Both the position numbers and the translations under genes were made by a program. DNA of 64,000 bases from Cyclina sinensis (taxonomy: Eukaryota; Mollusca; Bivalvia; Venerida; Veneridae), in the NCBI GenBank assembly GCA_012932295.1, contig JAAONU010000001.1, forward strand, positions 56,827,693 through 56,891,692. Reading direction: 5' to 3'. Positions 22,841-35,716 of this stretch are shown piece after piece. Below the pieces are notes generated by a model, which saw only the letters and a list, made by a program, of their open reading frames with translations, did not search any database and was not told the DNA's origin. Within the stretch, counting starts at the first letter, position 1. Every line of letters starts with the position of its first letter.

Positions 22841-24427
22841 TGCAAAAAGGTTCTATGAACAAAGAAAAGCTACAGTACTTTTAATGTCAAGGTTTTTTTT
22901 TTTATTATTTCCATCATGTCTGCCCAAATCGCTACATAACCTATCTGTCAAACGTATCATAATAAACGGCCAAGAAATTGAAGTTATTACTTTTTCCATA
23001 GGTTTCTCAAATTGCAAAGGATTTATTATTTTAACGCGTGCATAATTCTCCATTTTAACCTTTTTCACTCTTTGTTTTAGCCACACAATAAAATCTTTTA
23101 ACCGCTTAGTTTATAAGAACATTCATAACAATTTTTAAGATCATTGTTTTCTCCAAAAAATGTCAGCGCTCGGCGACCTAAAACAAGCGACAATTTTTCT
23201 TTTTATCTCGAGCTGGTCACGTGCTATTTTAATTTTTATTTTGCCCTTGATTCTACTGCGCGACACTTAAGTCGGCTATTTGACTCTATCACTGATCTCC
23301 GATTTCTTCACGTAATGTCCCCTGCAATAGTGTTGTCCCTAGGATCACAACCTTTTTGTTTTTAAGTAATTTTTACTGATTATTTTTACCGAACGGAACG
23401 TGTGACATTTTTAATAGATGTTTTACGTCTTCGTAATAAATTATGATTCAACAACAATAATGTACCCGCTGAAAGAAATCTTTTCGATTGAGTGACTGGT
23501 AATTTTTTAGAATGAAAAAAAAGCGTAATTTAAGGAAAAAATAAATTCTGATCATAAAAAGGGAATCGTTCGAGCATTGCACCTTAACATCAAATATTGA
23601 CATGTAAACAATAATCTTTCCTTGATAATTTTTCAAAAAATTATAATTAATTGCCTTCCGCGAGAAAAATTCATATTTTTAAGACGAAACACAAAAGACA
23701 GCAGAAAAACGTCTGTGCGTGATATAATGCAAGCATAAGGCGAAAAATAAATGTCAAAGGGGAAGTTTTATTGCCTTCTCGGATTCCTGCGAGTACTTTG
23801 ATTATGTTTTATTAGGCTCATAAAGATATGCGCTCAATGTTAAGCTTTATTATTATTGGGCAATATTGTATCAGAATACATCAGGACTTGCTTGCATTTT
23901 ACACATCAAAAACAATACTGAAAGGAATTTCTTGAAATCAAACGTGCCGTGTTAGAACGCCAAGGAGCGGATAGCAATCCCTCCGACGTTTAAAATACAT
24001 GGATATTACTTGTGTTTGAATTGCACGGTAAATGAAGCAAAAACACTCAGAAAAAAATAAAAATCGCGATTAAATAACTCACAAAAACATTAGAAAAACA
24101 TTGGGTCGTTTTATACACAAAGAGAAAAATGGATAGTGGCCCTCAAAGAATAACTAAATGCATTAGAAAACGCCTTTAATTTTGCATTTTTTGTATTTGA
24201 CTTAACTAAGCAATATTGATACATTTTATTTGCAAGAATAAGATCTTTTTTTAACTTGCGGAAATGTTTTTTCAATTAGTTATTGGGGCATTTTGTTGCA
24301 AAATCTTTAGGGAAGACCATCCACGCTGCTGATTTAGCTAAAGCAAAGAGCACTGTTGTTGCGAACAGTTATTCTCGTTATAACAGCAATTTTCATCTTT
24401 GTGAATGATTTGGAAGGTAAATGGGTC
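22841..24427. other. AT-rich noncoding stretch; nothing recognised
   Basis: No gene, tRNA or tandem repeat could be supported. Confidence 0.45.
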
Positions 24428-24590
24428 ATGCCTCTGTGATCACTGGTTAAGCTCACTGACTTCCAAGTGCTTGGTTCGCTACCGATCATAACCCTTTATC
24501 AGAGAATGTTGGCAATGGGAATCCAGTAGTGGTCCTTCCTAAAATTGATGGTCGGGTAAACTGCGTGCCCGATATGATTCTGGGTTATTA
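24428..24590 (+). mobile_element. tRNA-derived SINE, partial
   Basis: gcctctgtgatcactggttaa (box A at about 24437-24450) and ggttcgctacc (box B, 24473-24483) match a tRNA promoter, followed by an unrelated tail ending near gattctgggtta. The spacing is slightly compressed, as in decayed copies. Confidence 0.65.
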
Positions 24591-24691
24591 TAGGCGGTTT
24601 ACTCGATAAAACTATTCGATTCCTTTTTTATCTTGCACAGTGTTTTCATACCACTGACGTCAAGTATGCTACGGTGGATCAAGCTGTAAAT

Positions 24692-25112
24692 TAGTATCAG
24701 AACATATACATTCATAGCTGTCTGTAACAGACATATAAAGCTATCAGAATATATACAATCACAGGTGTCTGTAACAGACATATACAGCTATCAGAACATA
24801 TACATTTACAGCTGTTTCTAACAGACATATACAGCTATCAGAACATATACATTCACAGCTGTCTCTAACAGACATATACAGCTATCAGAACATATACATT
24901 CACAGCTGTCTCTAACAGACATATACAGCTATCAGAACATATACATTCACAGCTTTCTCTAACAGACATATACAGCTATCAGAACATATACATTCACAGC
25001 TGTCTCTTACAGACATATACAGCTATCAGAACATATACATTCACAGCTGTCTCTAACAGACATACACAGCTATCAGAACATATACATTCACAGCTGTCTC
25101 TAACAGACATAT
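24692..25112. repeat. 47-bp minisatellite, about 9 copies
   Basis: agctatcaga(a)(c/t)atatac starts at 24739, 24786, 24833, 24880, 24927, 24974, 25021 and 25068, constant 47-bp spacing, with a first diverged copy at 24692. Each unit carries cagctgt and, in early copies, tgtctgtaacagaca, a palindrome around one central base. Confidence 0.95.
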
Positions 25113-25969
25113 ATACAGGTAGCGTTATATGTAGTCAAAAATAATTTATAGGAAACAAAAAAACGCACCAAACTTTACATCTCTATGTTTCAAAAAGGGG
25201 GAATGGTCTTATAAAAGTTTAAATATACGTAATGCTGCAGCTGACAATGCACGGCTTATAACTTTTGGCCACTTTGAATTTCTAATTTTGACCATTTCCT
25301 GATAAAGCAGTCATTACAAGGCAGGTTTATTCTGGGTTACACTAATGCGAAATCTGAATTCGTTAAATTGTTGTTGGTTACAAATTGACTACATGTACGA
25401 GGTCTGATTCTAGATGGTTGGCTCTGTTACGAAACAGACACTGTGTAAGAACATTGTAAGATTCTAAAGAAGAACATTGGTCTAAAATTGAGAATTTCTA
25501 TTAATAAGCTACCATGGAATGCTGAGACAGACTGTGAAACAGACAACCTAAGGATTCATGTAATAGGATTTATTTATAGCTGATAAAATACGACAGCCAT
25601 TTAAATCAACTAATGTCGCTAATTCACAGTATAAACACGGAAGTAAAGTTGGGTGTAAAACGTTTTTCTTTATCAGCTGTTGTAAAGTATGTTTATTACA
25701 AACATATTCAGCAACAATAAAAAATACATAACTCTTTGAGGCAATCAATGGATGTCCATTTTTTATATAAATGAATGTCAGAATCAGTATTGAAAGCAAC
25801 TGATAGTATTGCATACTTGCTTCGCATAAATCTTGTTTTTCCGCGGATTTCAATCTCTGTAATGAAGTTATAAGAAAGGTATTAACGCCCGTTCCTTATT
25901 ACAAACAAGTAGCAGTTTTGCTGAGTCATCAAACGTCTTTTCGTTGAGCAGTTACAACTGAACTAAAAT
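25113..25969. other. Noncoding stretch; nothing recognised
   Basis: A 101-codon minus-strand frame at 25,548-25,853 has no recognisable domain and probably arises by chance. Confidence 0.4.
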
Positions 25970-26120
25970 GAAGCCACCCGAAAGGTCCGGTTTTCGGTGG
26001 TTACGTAACTGACTGTCCCTCTGTTTGTCACAGGTTCGAGCCCCGATTCTTGTAACTTTTCATCTGTAACATGTAAACTCATATTAAAATCCCATGTATC
26101 AGTGTTCGCCCTGGCCGTTT
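25970..26120 (+). mobile_element. tRNA-derived SINE remnant
   Basis: Contains a consensus box B ggttcgagccc at 26033-26043 preceded by a tRNA-like stretch with a poor box A (cggtggttacgtaac). The following ccatgtatcagtgtt matches the body of the SINE at 17,862, suggesting related families. Confidence 0.65.
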
Positions 26121-27119
26121 CAAATAAACTTATTTGTTATAGAAAATCTGACACGACTGCACCCTTTAACCTGAAACTTTACTTAAATATTTATTTCATG
26201 ACTTGTTTTCTGCACGTGCAACCGGTACCAAAAATAATATATCTAGGCAAAACAGGACCGACTGTCCTTGGTGAACCCTATTTGGATTCTACCTACCACT
26301 GTCTTTCTGTGCGTCTCAACATCCCTGTAAAATACTTGATTGTATTGTTTACTTGTTCACCAGACTGTAAATGCACTTTTATATGCAAACATTAGCTTAT
26401 CAAACAGAATATTAAGTTAAGCTGGTTCAATGTTTGAAAGTCAGTATGTAAAAATACAGAGTTACAAAAACACAAAAATGTGTAACTATCTCTTCAATCT
26501 ATATTTTATCAATCGAAAAAAACCCGACATGCAACCGTTTAATGTACTAGTGAATAACTTGCATATACACTTGTATATACATGTATATTCTTAGTGCCGC
26601 GTAACTATTTATGGAGATGTGCAAAGTGGTCAGAATATCAACACACAGCAATATGTTTTTTTAGGCTTCGGTATTGTAAACACTAAGATGTCTCGCAGGA
26701 CAGTTTATGCAACCACGTTCGTATTTTATTTTATTCTGCACTTGCACAAAATTTCAAGCGTGAAAATAGTACATTTCAAAGAAACCTTGGATTTTGAAGT
26801 GCTTTTTTCACAAACGCAATTTAATCATAAAGTTTACATATCTTGTTAGCGTAAGCGTGATTTAAACCTTTTTTGGTACTTGTTTTCTAATGATTAGTTT
26901 GAAGATCTGATATTACAGAAGGTAAATATTTTAGCTGCACACATCTGCACAAAAGCACTGAAAGCGTTCGTATGCTGTACAGGACTACAAAAGTTTTCAA
27001 TAGCCTAAAATCAAGATTTATTGCTTTTCTGTTTTCTATCTTCAAATAAAATGGTTTTACTGTCATATCTTGATTAGATATTCCTTCATTTGAAACCGTA
27101 GAATGTATATTCTATTTAC
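26121..27119. other. Noncoding stretch; nothing recognised
   Basis: Two short forward frames (26,102-26,395 and 26,619-26,849) show no domain, and the first begins inside a SINE. I do not call them genes. Confidence 0.4.
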
Positions 27120-27124
27120 GACAG

Positions 27125-27262
27125 AGTCATACAAGATGGTGGTGCATCTGCGTGCATGCGCTGCATTCAAAACGCTCTTTCCAGTCATGTTAAGAAATTA
27201 TCGATGAATTTGCGCATGCGTGTAAAACTCTTAGCGGCGGGAAATTTAAATTCCGCCCGGGC
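27125..27262. promoter_or_regulatory. Promoter-like patch: YY1-, NRF1- and E2F-like sites
   Basis: Within 130 bp lie caagatggtgg (YY1-like, about 27132), tgcgcatgcg (NRF1, 27211-27220), ggcgggaaa (E2F, 27236-27244) and ttccgccc (27251-27258). CpG density is locally raised in an otherwise AT-rich interval. Such combinations mark core promoters of broadly expressed animal genes, yet no gene is visible on either side. It may drive an unseen noncoding RNA, a distant first exon or be a decayed promoter. Confidence 0.4.
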
Positions 27263-30200
27263 GTTTTGTGCGTTTCAAAGGGATTTTCGTTCGTTTAATT
27301 AGCCCTATAAATGCATTTTGTCATAAATTTGTTAATTTTAAACACAATGGGTCTTATTTGTTCGCACAATTGTGGTTTGTTCTGATTTATTTTGTTGTAT
27401 TTTCTCTGAAAAGCGCAGCATATGCAGTGGCAGCAATCTAGTCAGCGACAGGATCTCTTTATGCGTTTGTTTCGTAAAAACCGACACCTGGTTCAATTTT
27501 TCCCATTTGTTTCAAAGCTTTCGAAGTTCAATATGCCCATCTATTAAATTCTATACGTAATTGAGATGGAACCGATGCATTAATCATGCAAAATCTGCCT
27601 TTAGAACCGCTTTGCCTCGCCCACCTGCAAGGAAAAAAGAAGACATTTTACAGTGTTAGCGCTGCCTGAGAGACAAATTTATTAACCTAGGATAGTTTTT
27701 CTACAAGTACTCGATGCTCCATGGTGCGTTTGCAATCAATTTATAAGAGTTCTTGTGAGATAAGAATCATGCAGTCGTGAATGCACGACATGCACACGTG
27801 CGTGGACGACAAACGCAGCGCGCAGTCTCTCAGACGCCAAGAAAGAAGCCGACCTGCCAATCACTGCTGATAAGCAACAAAGCTAGCAGACTTGTGCAGC
27901 GTATACCTGCTGTTTAGGGTCATAATAAACGCTAATATGCGCAAACAGAGGTCCTCGGTTCAAGAGTACGCCTTATGTTTAGCAAATCAAACATGCTCTG
28001 GAGAACGTCGATGGCTGTCTTCCAAGGTGCAGCCATCCTGCAAGCATGCACATGGGGTCATCTGTGTTCGAATGATTATATCGCTCATTTAACAAGCAAT
28101 TTGAAAAATATGGGACGTTTTAATGTGACATAATGGTTAGATTACATTAAGATCGGGCAGAGCTTTGAAGAAGAAAATCTGGTGCAGGCAGATATGGCCA
28201 TATGTCAACTTGCATGTTTTTGCCTCTTAACAGACAGTCAAACAGATGAATTACAAGTGCCTATCAGAGGACAACAGAGTGCCTCAGAACCTGAATACCA
28301 TATCAACAGTACGATATCATATTTGTCAAGCAAGTACAACACTTTTATGATCAAGATGCCAATCCTTAAAGAAAAATTGTATCATCTTTGGGCTGTAATT
28401 GCATAGCGCCCTCCGCATTTATCTCGGATTACATAACAATTACTTCCCTTGGAAAGTCTTGTAGTATGTTTGTTAAATGTACCAAACACAGAAACACAAT
28501 AAAGACTGTTGTATATCTGTAGTTGAGGTTCCATAAGCTATAATTGTCTATGATAGGAATGGGTTTCATATTAGCGTCTGGCTGAACACCCTGCAAGGTA
28601 ACTTAGACATGCATATGCTGTAGCTGCATAAGAAATAAACATCAACTGTCGTCTGCGTAAGTTCTTTCTGTCACAAAACTCTGAAATTTTTCTTCGAACT
28701 ATGATTTAAACATTTGTATTCTCGACTATTGTTTTAACGTTTTAAGATTTGAGTAAAGGATTAAACAATCTTGTTTACGTTTGTTTCGAAACTTGAAGTC
28801 AATGTTTTCTTTTTTCCACAGATTTTTCTCAACTGATGCATACAGAAGAATAATGTACTATTACTTTAGCCAACGGTCAGACATACAGTTGCAACAATAT
28901 TCTAATACAAGAGATATCAGGTGGGTGACATAAGAGTCATTCTTGTTCAATACATAAAGTGTCATTTCCGCTCATGAGACTTATTTTCGAGGGCAAAATT
29001 GGTTTGGAGGTAACGGGAATGTTGTGAACGCATTAAGCACACCACAGTTTACATGTTAAGCAAAATTAACATTACGGCAGTCCATAGACTCTCATTCTAT
29101 TTTGTTAACGCCAAATTGACAAGTTTCAAGAAGAAAGCATTGTAAATAACGGAGATAAACGGTACAGACCATGTAAGTGTCCAAGGTTTCAATACAGAAC
29201 GCACCAAGTCGATGGCCATATATGTTTCGCTTCTATGTTGACGTAGCATATCCATAGTAACTTCACTCTTGAATTGTTGCATCAGTTAAAGCTCTGTCTC
29301 TGTACGAAAAGTACACTGTTTCGTACATACACATGCAAAAAACTATTGTAAATTTCAATTTCAAGATATTCTGTTCATCTTAGTTATGACAAATACAATA
29401 AAGATCATAAAGAATGTATGTTCCCATACCAAACATGCTCTTCTATCGAACAAACCATCTATTTCAAGGCACGTCACTCTATCTCTTTCAGGGGACGTCA
29501 CTCTATTGTTATTGATTTTTGTGAACAGTTACCCTAATTTCAATGTAACTGCCCGTTTAATGATTTTTATCGCAGAATAATTATAGTTAAGATTCTAATC
29601 TCTATTAAGTTGATTAGAATACATCACACTATGTCTAATTCAGTAAGAGTAATGAGAGGCCAGATAAGATGGTCACAGATAGCGCTTGTCACAAGCACCG
29701 CTTGTCATTTATCATTTTAGACACAGGTCTCTAACAAGAAAATATCGTCTTCAAAAGAAATTATGTGAAGAAAGCTAAAGTCATTAATATTGGTAGATGC
29801 AAAATGTAAATGGAATAAAGGTTATATCAGCTGTGTGTTTATGGTATTACTTTTTGTACAACAAAGTCAGTCAATTATTTAGTGTTACAGGAAATGAAAT
29901 AATATCGAGTGTCCATTAGGTGCTAAATTTTATACTCGTCTTTTTTTTTTCTCCAGGAGCTTCGTGTCGCTATCTCCTTTGTACCAGAACTAACCTTGCT
30001 GATTCCAAGTTATCAGACCACAGTAACTCTGTACTCTGGTATCGCGTATTGTTTCCTTAATTTCTGGGGAATGGTTTGGTCGAAACATTTACTCTTGTTC
30101 CATATGCATGCCTTTACACTCTTCTGTATGTAACTTTCATTATTTAGATATGTGGCACATATTCCTTTTCTCTTTCATAATCATCTTAAACATCGCATAT

Positions 30201-31024
30201 GTTATGTTGAACTTATTCAAACATACCTGTTCAACATATATGTCGGATGGTTTGAATACAATTTAGACTCACGGGAATGAAGTAAACAGTTGTACGTTAT
30301 ATAGTTACATGTACTTACTGACTTCAGCAGTACAGAACGAGGAGCTATGAACTGCTGCAAGACACAAGTAATAGATGTTGATTCGTTAAGACATGAATTC
30401 ATAGTGAGGGACTGTCAACCGGCAAGTTAGCAAATTGTGAAGGTCGTAATGTAAAGTAAAACATTAATAGCCTGAATATTGACATTCATAAATGCCTATT
30501 TTATATCAAATTTCTTGATGGCCATTACTATGGCAACGGTTTTTTGGCGTTCAGTTGCTTGTCATTCAACCACTTGGGCTTAAACCCCCATGGTAAAATT
30601 ATCAACCACGTGAGCTTCGTACAGTGGTGTATTCGCCAATATACCAATATATCACGCTTCATCCTTTTTGCTTTTAAAAGTCTTATCCAAATCAAAATAC
30701 ATGTATTTCTACAACAAGCACTGTCACAACAAAAAACGACTTGTCTGTACAGCAGTGCTGCAAAATACTATTGATAGTATCAGATGCCTAAATGTAATGT
30801 TTATAAGGTGTCTTAATCTTCGTTTAAATCTTAAAAGGTACACATATACAAAGGTGGATTAAGTTTTCATACATGCGTGGAAACCGCAAATCCTAAATCC
30901 AAAATTTTCTTTTAAAATGTAAAAAGCGCGCTCAAGTTAAAACGAACAGATGTCGATCATTTCGTAACAAACCTAACAAGCATCTTTCACGAGAAAATAT
31001 CCTCTCTGACACATACAAACGCAA
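27263..31024. other. Noncoding stretch; no gene seen
   Basis: CpG remains relatively frequent to about 27,880 (gcacacgtgcgtgg near 27,792). Small frames, such as 28,182-28,406, have no recognisable domain. Confidence 0.4.
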
Positions 31025-31110
31025 CTGTGGTCGATGGTTTAGATAGCTGGCCATTGAACTAACCCATGCTGAATTTAGTGACACGAGATTCGGCTTGTAA
31101 CTAGTGCTTC
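31025..31110 (+). mobile_element. Possible decayed tRNA-derived SINE head
   Basis: tggtcgatggtttagatagctgg resembles box A and acacgagattcggc a broken box B. Weak evidence. Confidence 0.35.
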
Positions 31111-31914
31111 TTTTGGGAAATAAAGGTACGCCTTAACAAGAGCAAAGTGTTCATGTACTGGTACTCATCAGGGTTAGTTAGGTGAAAATTATTGAACATG
31201 TCTTAATAAGTTCTAAAAATAGCAAAGACAGTAAAATGATTGATTACAAAGGTACTAAGAAGTTGTGAAGGCCAGGCACAGCAATGCATGCCTTCCGTAG
31301 TAAGAGTCTATAACTATGATCAAATGCCAAGCACAAAATTACAATGTACATGAGCAAACCCACGTAGCCTCGACATTGTGCGTTGTGTTAACGTTCAAAT
31401 TCAAATGTATTGCAAACTAAAGAAACTCGGTTTGAAATGCAAGACATAACAGCCTCACGAAAACTTAAATAACAAATGGGATTCTATTACTGTTTCTTTT
31501 GTTATCACTTTTCACTCAAAATAACTTTTTGATACCTGTGTAGGAAGGTGCAATTTACTTGTAAATTTACGATCGATTAATGCATGATTCAATTTGAATT
31601 TTAAAGTTCTTTAAATGCATATCCCGGATTGTAACCATAGTACGTGTAATTGCAAAAGAAAAGAAAATAATAAAGGAAACAAGTCGACATCAAACCGTAC
31701 AGTTTGTAAAGTTAGATTTCGTTGCCCTGGTGACAAGGATGTTACTGCTGTAGGCTAAACTTTGATATATTAAATCACAAAACGAGGTCGAGGTCAAAGA
31801 ATCGAGACACGAAAATGAATGTTGTTGTATGCAAAATAAGCTATTCGCTCTTATAAATTCAGTGTTCTATTGCCTCTCCTATACGAGTGATTATGGATTC
31901 GGTAATAATCAATG

Positions 31915-31995
31915 GCAATCTCTCACTAAATGAGGCTTGGTGGAGGACCATGGATTCGAACCTCGCCACCGATAAGGCGGTACCTCCCAGGAACG
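31915..31995 (-). mobile_element. Possible tRNA-like fragment
   Basis: On the minus strand ggttcgaatcc matches box B exactly; no convincing box A lies upstream of it. Confidence 0.3.
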
Positions 31996-32615
31996 ATGGT
32001 GTTATAAGTAGTTTGCTTACAGTGTTCTTTGAAGTAAGAGCCAGTGTTAAGATGTTATGATAAAAAAAGTAGGAAAACATCATTGCATAGTTTTATCATG
32101 CAATTTAAGAATTAAACGCAATGCGGCAATGCAATTTATTTAACACTTACACCATTAAGCTGAACATACAGTACAGATGTATTTCATTGAATTAATGTAC
32201 ATGTACATGTATATACCACGGCTACAAACGTGCTGTTTGCTCAAAACATGTACCTTTCAGTGCATGTGCTTTATTTTACGATACATGGAAATAAAATGAT
32301 ACTTAACAATAGTACACTAGAAAATACACAATATAAACAACCAATAACATCATAAATTTAAATCAGTTAGATAAATGTAATGACAACATAACGATTTTCA
32401 AATTATGATCATACATGTATTTAAAGGTACATACCCTGAAATCAACAGGTGTTGTACTGTCTATGTATTTTATTGACACATTCTCAATAATATTAAGAAT
32501 AATTGATGTTGTAAAGAAGGATATAAGTTCATTTTCTTTCCTTAGGTCTTACAGAGACTTAGAATGTTTCATTTGTAATAAATCACTCTCCACCCAATCC
32601 ACCCAATGATGGTAC

Positions 32616-32617
<2 letters not shown>

Positions 32618-32649
<32 letters not shown>
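32618..32649. repeat. (CT)16 microsatellite
   Basis: Uninterrupted CT dinucleotides. Confidence 0.97.
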
Positions 32650-32650
<1 letters not shown>

Positions 32651-34399
32651 AAGACTAATATTTATCGTCCAGTTTACCTGTTTTACTTACATTTTAAACC
32701 TACACCTTGACAGGCGGTAATAATTCATTTAATATCCTTCCTACTGTTCTGAAGGAAATTGAATGCTCTAAAATTTAGAGTATATCTCTTTAAGACTAAA
32801 TCTAAGGCAGTTATCGATCATAAAGCGAGAACCTCAACTAGTTGTAAAACCCAGTATAAAGGAGTTACAATCATTATGTAATCAAACTACTAATAATTTC
32901 AAAAGAGAAGCATAGCGAATCCAGTCATGCTGATGTAATAAATGGGTTTTTAATATCATATTGAAATTTGGCTAATTATATACATGCGTTTACTGAGGCT
33001 TACCACGGAGCTTGAAAAATCTTATTCAAAGGGACGCTGTGTTCTACTGTTAAGGCGTACTTAATAACATTGAATATCATAAAAACTATGATTGTGAATA
33101 AAATTTTCTCTTATTTAAATGTTATAACTGAACTTTTATACCACTAGCCTCATTGGTGGCTCAAGGTATGTTTCAAATCTGGTGACATGCCGCAATGTAA
33201 ACGAAGGGGACTGGAATGGGCCCTGGAGCCTACTGAACCGTCGGACGTCTATTGAACCTCAAGCATATAATTTCAATACATATAACGAGCCTATATGTGA
33301 TGTAGTCTGCCCCATCGGGGTGGGGTTGGGATGAGGACGCATGTAAGGGACTTAGATAGGACAGGCGGATGTTTCTGTGTCCGTCAGCTGTCCGATGTTA
33401 TTTCATGAGGATCTTTAAATCCCGTCCCCGGTTTGATCAAGGGTGGGAATGATATAACCAGATTTACAAGTTTTTTCCCCCTAAACTTTTGACAATTATT
33501 ACGAAATATGACCAAATATTTTCTAAAATTTACTTGAAATTTAAGTATTGCAGGCATAGTAGCATACAATATTATAGTATATTATATTGTATCTGTCAAA
33601 TAAACATAATTAAATGAAAAGGTCTTTTACATTTTATCAAAATGCATTTTCCTTAAATGTAATTCAAATAAAGATTTGTGATATCACTTATGTAGACCGA
33701 AGTTTTCATATTTCACATTTAGAATAATGTGGGATAAATTAAGATAATTCTGCAGTATAAAGATGGTAGTGATATAACTTAGTGTAAATTACCTGTAAAT
33801 GTTAGTGGCGATAACGAAGCCGTTAATTTTTATATGTGACATAAAACACTCCATATTCCTGTCTACATATCTAAGTAACAACTATGTTCAAAATGTGAAT
33901 TTAATTTCAACAAATGACAAGCATATTCATTAAAACGTGTAAAATGATAAGCGAAGTTTCGTTACCTTGCTAATGTAGCTTAAGTTGTTCATTGAATTCA
34001 ACGCCCATTAAATGCGTATTTCATTTATGTCAAAATGGGTAAAATGCCTGTCTACCGTAAAATGTATGAGCTTACAATATTTATGGACTAGGCAGCATAA
34101 TATATAACATCGAGGGAAAAATACAAGTAGCTATTCAAATTAATTAAAGTTTGTCCGCAATTTTTCGTTAACAGTTTCTCGAACACTTTGTACATTTTAT
34201 ATTTCAATAGTTCCGTGTTTATGTTCTTTCATTTGACTTCTTTACAAAATTTCCTTGCTTTTTTAATCCTTACTCAAGCAGTCAGAATTGTAAGTGATAT
34301 GCAAGAACATTATTTATTGTTTGTATATTTGTATGCATACAGATTTTAGATAAAATTTACATTGCTATATTGTAAGAACAAAGAAAACAACATGAGACG
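32650..34399. other. AT-rich noncoding stretch; nothing recognised
   Basis: No domain-bearing frames and no tandem array seen. Confidence 0.45.
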
Positions 34400-35716
34400 G
34401 AGCCAGCAACGTTTATTGCTCGTACACCTAGAGGGTCGTATTAAACAACGTTCATTGCTTGTACACCTAGAGGGTCGTTTTAAACAACGTTCATTGCTCG
34501 TACACCTAGAGGGAAGTATTAAACAACGTTCATTGCTTGTACACCTAGAGGGTCGTATTAAACAACGTTCATTGCTTGTACACCTAGAGGGAAGTATTAA
34601 ACAACGTTCATTGCTTGTACACCTAGAGGGAAGTATTAAACAACGTTCATTGCTTGTACACCTAGAGAAACAACGTTCATTGCTTGTACACCTAGAGGGT
34701 CGTATTAAACAACGTTCATTGCTTGTACACCTAGAGGGAAGTATTAAACAACGTTCATTGCTTGTACACCTAGAGGGAAGTATTAAACAACGTTCATTGC
34801 TTGTACACCTAGAGGGAAGTATTAAACAACGTTCATTGCTTGTACACCTAGAGGAGCGTACAAAACAACATTAATTGCTCGTACACCTAAAGGGTTGTAT
34901 AAAAACATTCATTGTTCGTACACCTAAAGGGTCGTATAAAACAACATTCATTCCTCGTACACCTACAGGGTCGTATAAAACTACGTTCATTGCTTGTACA
35001 CCTAGAGAGTTATATAAAACAACACCTAGAAGAGCGTATAAAACAAATTCATTGCGCGTACACCTAAAGAGTCGTTTAAAACAACATTCATTGCACGTAC
35101 ACCTGAATTGTCGTATAAAACAACATTCTTTGCTTGTACACCAAGAGGGTCGTATAAAACAATATTCATTGCTTGACACCTAGAGGATCGTATAAAACAA
35201 CATTCATTGCTCGTACACCTAGAAGGTCACATATAACAACATTCATTGCTTGTACACCTACAGAGTCGTATAAAACAACATTTATTGCTCGTACACCTAC
35301 AGAGTCGTTATAAAACAATATTCATAGTTCGTACACCTAAAGAGTCGTATAAAACAAAAACATTCATTGTTCGTACACCTAGAGGGCAGTATAAAACAAC
35401 ATTCATTGCTCGTACACCTAGAGGGTCGTAAAAAACAACATTCATTGCTCGCACACCTACAGAGTCGTATAAAACAATTACATTCATTGTTCGTACACCT
35501 TGAGGGTCACATAAAACAACATTCATCGCTCGTACACCTAGAGGGTCGTATAAAACAACATTCATTGCTCGTACATCTAGAGGGTCGTATAAAACAACAT
35601 TCATTGCTTGTACACCTAGAAAGTCGTAAAAAAAAAACATTCATTGCTCGTACACCTTGAGGGTCGTATAAAACAACATTCATTGCTCGTACACCTAGAG
35701 GGTCGTATTAAACAAT
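34400..35716. repeat. 39-bp minisatellite, about 33 copies, in two subarrays
   Basis: The unit contains cattgcttgtacacctagag, ggtcgtatt and aaacaacgtt. The left subarray (to about 34,860) is very uniform and in one forward frame reads RSLLVHLEG(R/S)IKQ over and over for about 150 codons. One unit is shortened by 9 bases near 34,667, which keeps the frame. The right subarray is diverged (aaacaacattcattgctcg), with unit lengths varying by 1-3 bases, and no frame survives. I read the ORFs as a by-product of a unit length divisible by three. Confidence 0.95.

Noticed and set aside
25548..25853. 101-codon minus-strand ORF
   Set aside because: No domain, start context or splice support; this length can occur by chance in a 64-kb window.
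34362..34874. 170-codon ORF of RSLLVHLEG-type repeats as a gene
   Set aside because: The frame comes from a 39-bp minisatellite; no promoter, splice or flanking coding sequence is visible. Kept as a finding only.
34400..35716. CRISPR-like array
   Set aside because: The units are contiguous tandem copies with no unique spacers, in animal DNA. The same applies to the 47-, 22-, 27- and 43-bp arrays.
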